Both the position numbers and the translations under genes were made by a program. This document shows, in pieces, positions 4,483 to 6,938 of a stretch of 6,938 nucleotides of DNA. The notes under the pieces are model-generated. The model was not told where the DNA came from, searched no databases, and was given only the letters and a program-made list of their open reading frames with translations. Position 1 is the first letter of the stretch, and every line of letters starts with the position of its first letter. The stretch comes from Rhodobacteraceae bacterium UBA3087 (lineage in GTDB: Bacteria > Pseudomonadota > Alphaproteobacteria > Rhodobacterales > Rhodobacteraceae). The stretch lies in assembly GCA_002367285.1 (NCBI GenBank), contig DFBF01000038.1:1449-8386 (forward strand), written 5' to 3'.

Positions 4483-6702
4483 ATGCGCTCTTTCTTGCCG
4501 ACAGCCTATGCCATGGTCGCCGTGGTGCTGATGAGCCTGTTTGCGGACCGCCAACACACCACCATTGAAATGCAGATCGAACGGGAACGAGTCCGTGACC
4601 GGGTCAGCACGCTGCGCGCACAGCTAGAGGGCAGCCTGAACGCGCCAATCCAGGCCGCGCGCGGCTTGGTCGCCACTCTGTCGTCGGAACCCGACATGTC
4701 CCAAGACCGGTTCGAATGGCTGGCCAGTCGTGTGGTCGACCCGACACGCGGTATCCGCAACGTCGCCGCGGCGCGTGATCTGGTGGTTACGCTTGTGCAC
4801 CCGATGGCCGAAAATGCCTCGGCGTTGGGGTTGGATTACAACCTGAATGACGCGCAACGCACGGCCGCCCTTCAGGTGCGCGACACCGGGGAATTCCTGA
4901 TGGCGGGGCCCGTCGATCTGGTGCAGGGCGGCCAGGCCTTTATCGGCAGGTTCCCGGTCTTTTCCACACAGGACGGAACGCACGCCTTTTGGGGCATCCT
5001 TTCGGTGGTGATCGACCTGCCGACGCTCTACTCCAACGCCGGGTTGACCACGCCCGGCCTGGGGCTGGATCTGGCATTGGTTGGGACCGACGGGCGCGGG
5101 GCCGCCGGAGGGCGGTTTCTGGGGCCCCGTGACATCCTGGAAGACAACCCGATTTCGGTCGACATCCTGTTCACGAACGGATCCTGGGTGCTGCATGCCC
5201 GTCCTGCCGACGGCTGGGGCAGCACCACGTTGGTCTGGCCCTTTCGCTTGTTGCTTTTGATCGCGGCTCTGACAGTGGTTGCAACAGCTGCGGTGGCAAA
5301 TCTCATGGCCGTGCAACGGAAAACGACGATCGTGACCTTGCAACGCCGCGAAACCCAGCTGGAAGACGCCCGGCGCGAGGTCGAATCCCTGGCCCTGCAC
5401 GACCACCTGACCGGATTGCCAAATCGCCGGTATCTGGATCGCAAGCTGACACATCTTGTCGGCGGCAGTTTCTCGGGATTGATCCAGGTTGACCTGGATG
5501 GCTTCAAAGAGGTCAACGATGTCCACGGCCACGCCATCGGTGACCTTCTTTTGACGCAGGTGGCGAATCGGTTCCGGTCGGTGCTGGGGCGCGATGATTT
5601 CATCGCCCGCGTTGGCGGGGACGAATTTGTCGTTGTCTGCCCGGGCCCTGCCGGCGCCGGTCCGGCGTCGCATCTGACGGACCGCGACCGGCTGGAGGCC
5701 ACCGCCAAGCGGTTGATCGACTGCATGCAGCCGCCTTTTACCGCAGCACAACGCAAACGGCGCATTGGTCTTTCGGCTGGTATCCACCTGCATGACGCGG
5801 CCGATGCGACCTCTCCCAACGAATGGATGGCGCAGGCGGATCGGGCCATGTATCGGGCGAAACAGTCGGGCCGAAATCGCTATGAATTCGCAACCCCCCT
5901 GCCGGACAGCGACCACCCCGACCACAGCGCGGACGACCTGTTGGAGGCCCTTGCACATGGCCAGATCGTGCCGTTCTATCAGCCCCAGTTCGCCGCCGAT
6001 GGAACCACGGTCGTCGGGGTCGAAGCCCTGGCCCGCTGGATACATCTTGATGGCAGCATAACCAGGCCCTGTGCCTTTATGTCAATCGCGCGCGACGTGA
6101 AGGTCGAAGGCGACATTGATCAGACGATCCTGGAACAGGCGACCCGCGACCTGGCGCAATGGGACAGCCAGGGCCTGACTTTGCCGCAGATCTCGGTCAA
6201 TACCTCGTTTCGGCGGCTGAATGATCCACAGCTGTTGCGCATGGTGGACAAGATCGGGGTCGACCCGAAACGGGTCTCACTGGAGATCCTGGAATCCGTT
6301 TTTCTGGACGACGAGAACGACCAGATGATGCAAAACCTTCAGGCCCTCCGCGACCGCGGTTTTCGAATCGAGATTGATGATTTCGGCACCGGGTTTTCAT
6401 CAATCACGAGCCTGCTGAAGCTGCGCCCGCATCGTTTCAAGATCGACTGTAGCCTGGTGCAGGCCGCCGCGACCACCCCCGAGAACCGCCGCCTGTTGGC
6501 AACTATCGTCGAGATGGGGCACGCCCTGCGGGTCGACGTCTGCGCCGAAGGGATCGAAACGCCGGAGCAATTCCAAACCGCCCGCGCCGTCGGCTGTTCA
6601 ACAATGCAGGGGTTTTTGCTGGCCCGCCCGATGACCGCCAGCGATATTGCACATTTCCTGCGCACGAAGCCCCAGGAATCGCCTGCCCAACGCACCGGTT
6701 AG
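4483..6702 (+). CDS. Membrane CHASE-GGDEF-EAL protein (diguanylate cyclase/phosphodiesterase)
   Basis: A 739-aa inner-membrane protein predicted to make and/or degrade cyclic di-GMP. After helix 1 (about 5-20), the periplasmic region (about 55-190) is a CHASE sensor: ARDLVVTLVHP (97-107), LGLDY (115-119) and FIGRFPVF (153-160). Helix 2 (about 250-272) is followed by a charged, probably coiled-coil linker and HDHLTGLPNRR. The GGDEF domain has Asp337 (DLDGFKEVND) and an intact GGDEF at 378-382, but the inhibitory RxxD site reads GRDD (369-372), lacking its Arg. The EAL domain keeps Glu514-Ala-Leu, Asn573, Glu601, Asp632-Asp633 (DDFGTG), Lys653, Glu689 (AEGIET) and Gln709, so phosphodiesterase activity is expected. 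I prefer ATG 4483, which has GAGAAGG at 4468-4474 and 8 nt spacing. TTG 4420, behind GGGGAGG (4409-4415), would add 21 polar residues before the first helix. The periplasmic ligand is unknown. Confidence 0.93.
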   Translation: MRSFLPTAYAMVAVVLMSLFADRQHTTIEMQIERERVRDRVSTLRAQLEGSLNAPIQAARGLVATLSSEPDMSQDRFEWLASRVVDPTRGIRNVAAARDLVVTLVHPMAENASALGLDYNLNDAQRTAALQVRDTGEFLMAGPVDLVQGGQAFIGRFPVFSTQDGTHAFWGILSVVIDLPTLYSNAGLTTPGLGLDLALVGTDGRGAAGGRFLGPRDILEDNPISVDILFTNGSWVLHARPADGWGSTTLVWPFRLLLLIAALTVVATAAVANLMAVQRKTTIVTLQRRETQLEDARREVESLALHDHLTGLPNRRYLDRKLTHLVGGSFSGLIQVDLDGFKEVNDVHGHAIGDLLLTQVANRFRSVLGRDDFIARVGGDEFVVVCPGPAGAGPASHLTDRDRLEATAKRLIDCMQPPFTAAQRKRRIGLSAGIHLHDAADATSPNEWMAQADRAMYRAKQSGRNRYEFATPLPDSDHPDHSADDLLEALAHGQIVPFYQPQFAADGTTVVGVEALARWIHLDGSITRPCAFMSIARDVKVEGDIDQTILEQATRDLAQWDSQGLTLPQISVNTSFRRLNDPQLLRMVDKIGVDPKRVSLEILESVFLDDENDQMMQNLQALRDRGFRIEIDDFGTGFSSITSLLKLRPHRFKIDCSLVQAAATTPENRRLLATIVEMGHALRVDVCAEGIETPEQFQTARAVGCSTMQGFLLARPMTASDIAHFLRTKPQESPAQRTG

Positions 6703-6711
6703 GGGCGGCAT

Positions 6712-6733
6712 CCCCTTGGTGGGGTTACGTTTT
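6712..6733 (+). terminator. Possible weak terminator after the GGDEF-EAL gene
   Basis: CCCC-TTGGT-GGGG (6712-6724) is followed by TTACGTTTT, an interrupted T-run. The stem is only 4 bp, and the CCCC can instead pair with GGGG at 6702-6705, so this is a weak candidate. A terminator is expected between the GGDEF-EAL gene and the opposing tRNA gene, and this is the best I see on the + strand. No clear terminator for the tRNA was found in the same 46-nt gap. Confidence 0.3.
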
Positions 6734-6748
6734 AACATTTCGGGGATT

Positions 6749-6834
6749 TGGTGCCCAGGAGAGGACTCGAACCTCCACATCGTTGCCAATACTAGCACCT
6801 GAAGCTAGCGCGTCTACCATTCCGTCACCTGGGC
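6749..6834 (-). tRNA. tRNA-Leu (anticodon CAG)
   Basis: Read on the - strand, the 86-nt gene starts GCCCAGG and ends CCTGGGC-A-CCA, giving a perfect 7-bp acceptor stem with an A discriminator and an encoded CCA end. The anticodon arm is CTAGC-TTCAGGT-GCTAG, so the anticodon is CAG and it decodes the leucine codon CUG. The D-arm contains GGAATGGTAGACGC. The T-arm is GGAGG-TTCGAGT-CCTCT with one G-U pair. A long variable arm lies between the anticodon and T arms, as expected of class II leucine tRNAs. CUG is used heavily in the neighbouring genes, so this is probably a major tRNA. It faces the GGDEF-EAL gene tail to tail. Confidence 0.96.
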
Positions 6835-6851
6835 AGGTGTCGTGAAGCAAG

Positions 6852-6880
6852 CATTTAGCCATGGTCAGCCTTGCTGTCAA
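6852..6880 (-). promoter_or_regulatory. Sigma-70-type promoter of tRNA-Leu
   Basis: On the - strand a perfect -35 box TTGACA (6875-6880) is followed after 17 nt by TAAATG (6852-6857), a weaker -10 match. The tRNA 5' end is 18 nt below the -10 box, so the leader is short. A consensus -35 with a relaxed -10 is common for alphaproteobacterial stable-RNA promoters. No gene is evident in 6881-6938. Confidence 0.7.
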
Positions 6881-6938
6881 CGCCGATTTGGTGAAATACC
6901 GCATTCACCATATCGCCTTGTCCAAACCGGCGCGGAGC

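Noticed and set aside
4319..4531. 70-codon + strand frame before the GGDEF-EAL gene
   Set aside because: It runs out of frame into the GGDEF-EAL coding start, has no evident ribosome-binding site and no recognisable domain, and covers the likely regulatory region.
3136..4557. 473-codon open frame on the - strand
   Set aside because: It lies antisense to the binding-protein gene, spans a strong terminator, and is rich in His, Arg and Gln with no recognisable domain. This is the usual antisense shadow of a high-GC gene.
4624..6045. 473-codon open frame on the - strand
   Set aside because: It is antisense to the CHASE-GGDEF-EAL gene, whose domains are unambiguous, and its translation shows no family features.
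6749..6938. tRNA-Leu as an integration site for a mobile element
   Set aside because: No integrase, direct repeat of the tRNA 3' end or composition change is visible in the window; the sequence beyond the tRNA 5' end is its own promoter.

Overview
The window looks like chromosomal DNA from an alphaproteobacterium, most likely a Rhodobacteraceae (Roseobacter-group) species. The evidence is high-GC coding sequence with strong third-position G/C bias, the sequence style of the dihydropyrimidinase and NMT1-type transporter proteins, and a CtrA-like TTAAC/GTTAAC motif. The lineage is inferred by recognition, not by a search.

Positions 1-4253, + strand: the 3' end of one tightly packed operon. It holds the C-terminus of a dihydropyrimidinase (hydA-type), an ABC ATPase starting 1 nt after its stop, a 33-bp triple repeat that is also an open 31-36 codon reading frame, an 88-aa two-helix membrane protein, two different ABC permeases joined by ATGA overlaps, and a secreted NMT1/THI5-like substrate-binding protein. 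A strong Rho-independent terminator closes it. Together these encode a complete NMT1-family importer co-transcribed with a reductive pyrimidine-degradation enzyme. The simplest reading is uptake of a pyrimidine or related cyclic ureide for catabolism as a nitrogen source; the substrate itself is inferred from context. The operon promoter lies upstream of the window.

Positions 4254-6702, + strand: a short intergenic region with a CtrA-like site, then a membrane-anchored CHASE-GGDEF-EAL protein. All the main diguanylate cyclase and phosphodiesterase residues are intact, but the allosteric I-site lacks its arginine. This is an independent signalling gene, separated from the transporter by the terminator.

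Positions 6703-6938: a tRNA-Leu (anticodon CAG) on the - strand, convergent with the GGDEF-EAL gene, with encoded CCA and a promoter (perfect TTGACA -35) just upstream of it.

The least ordinary part is 1095-1190. Three 33-bp units alternate an AT-rich palindrome with a GC hairpin, stay in one reading frame across the units, and fill the gap between the ATPase and the small membrane protein.
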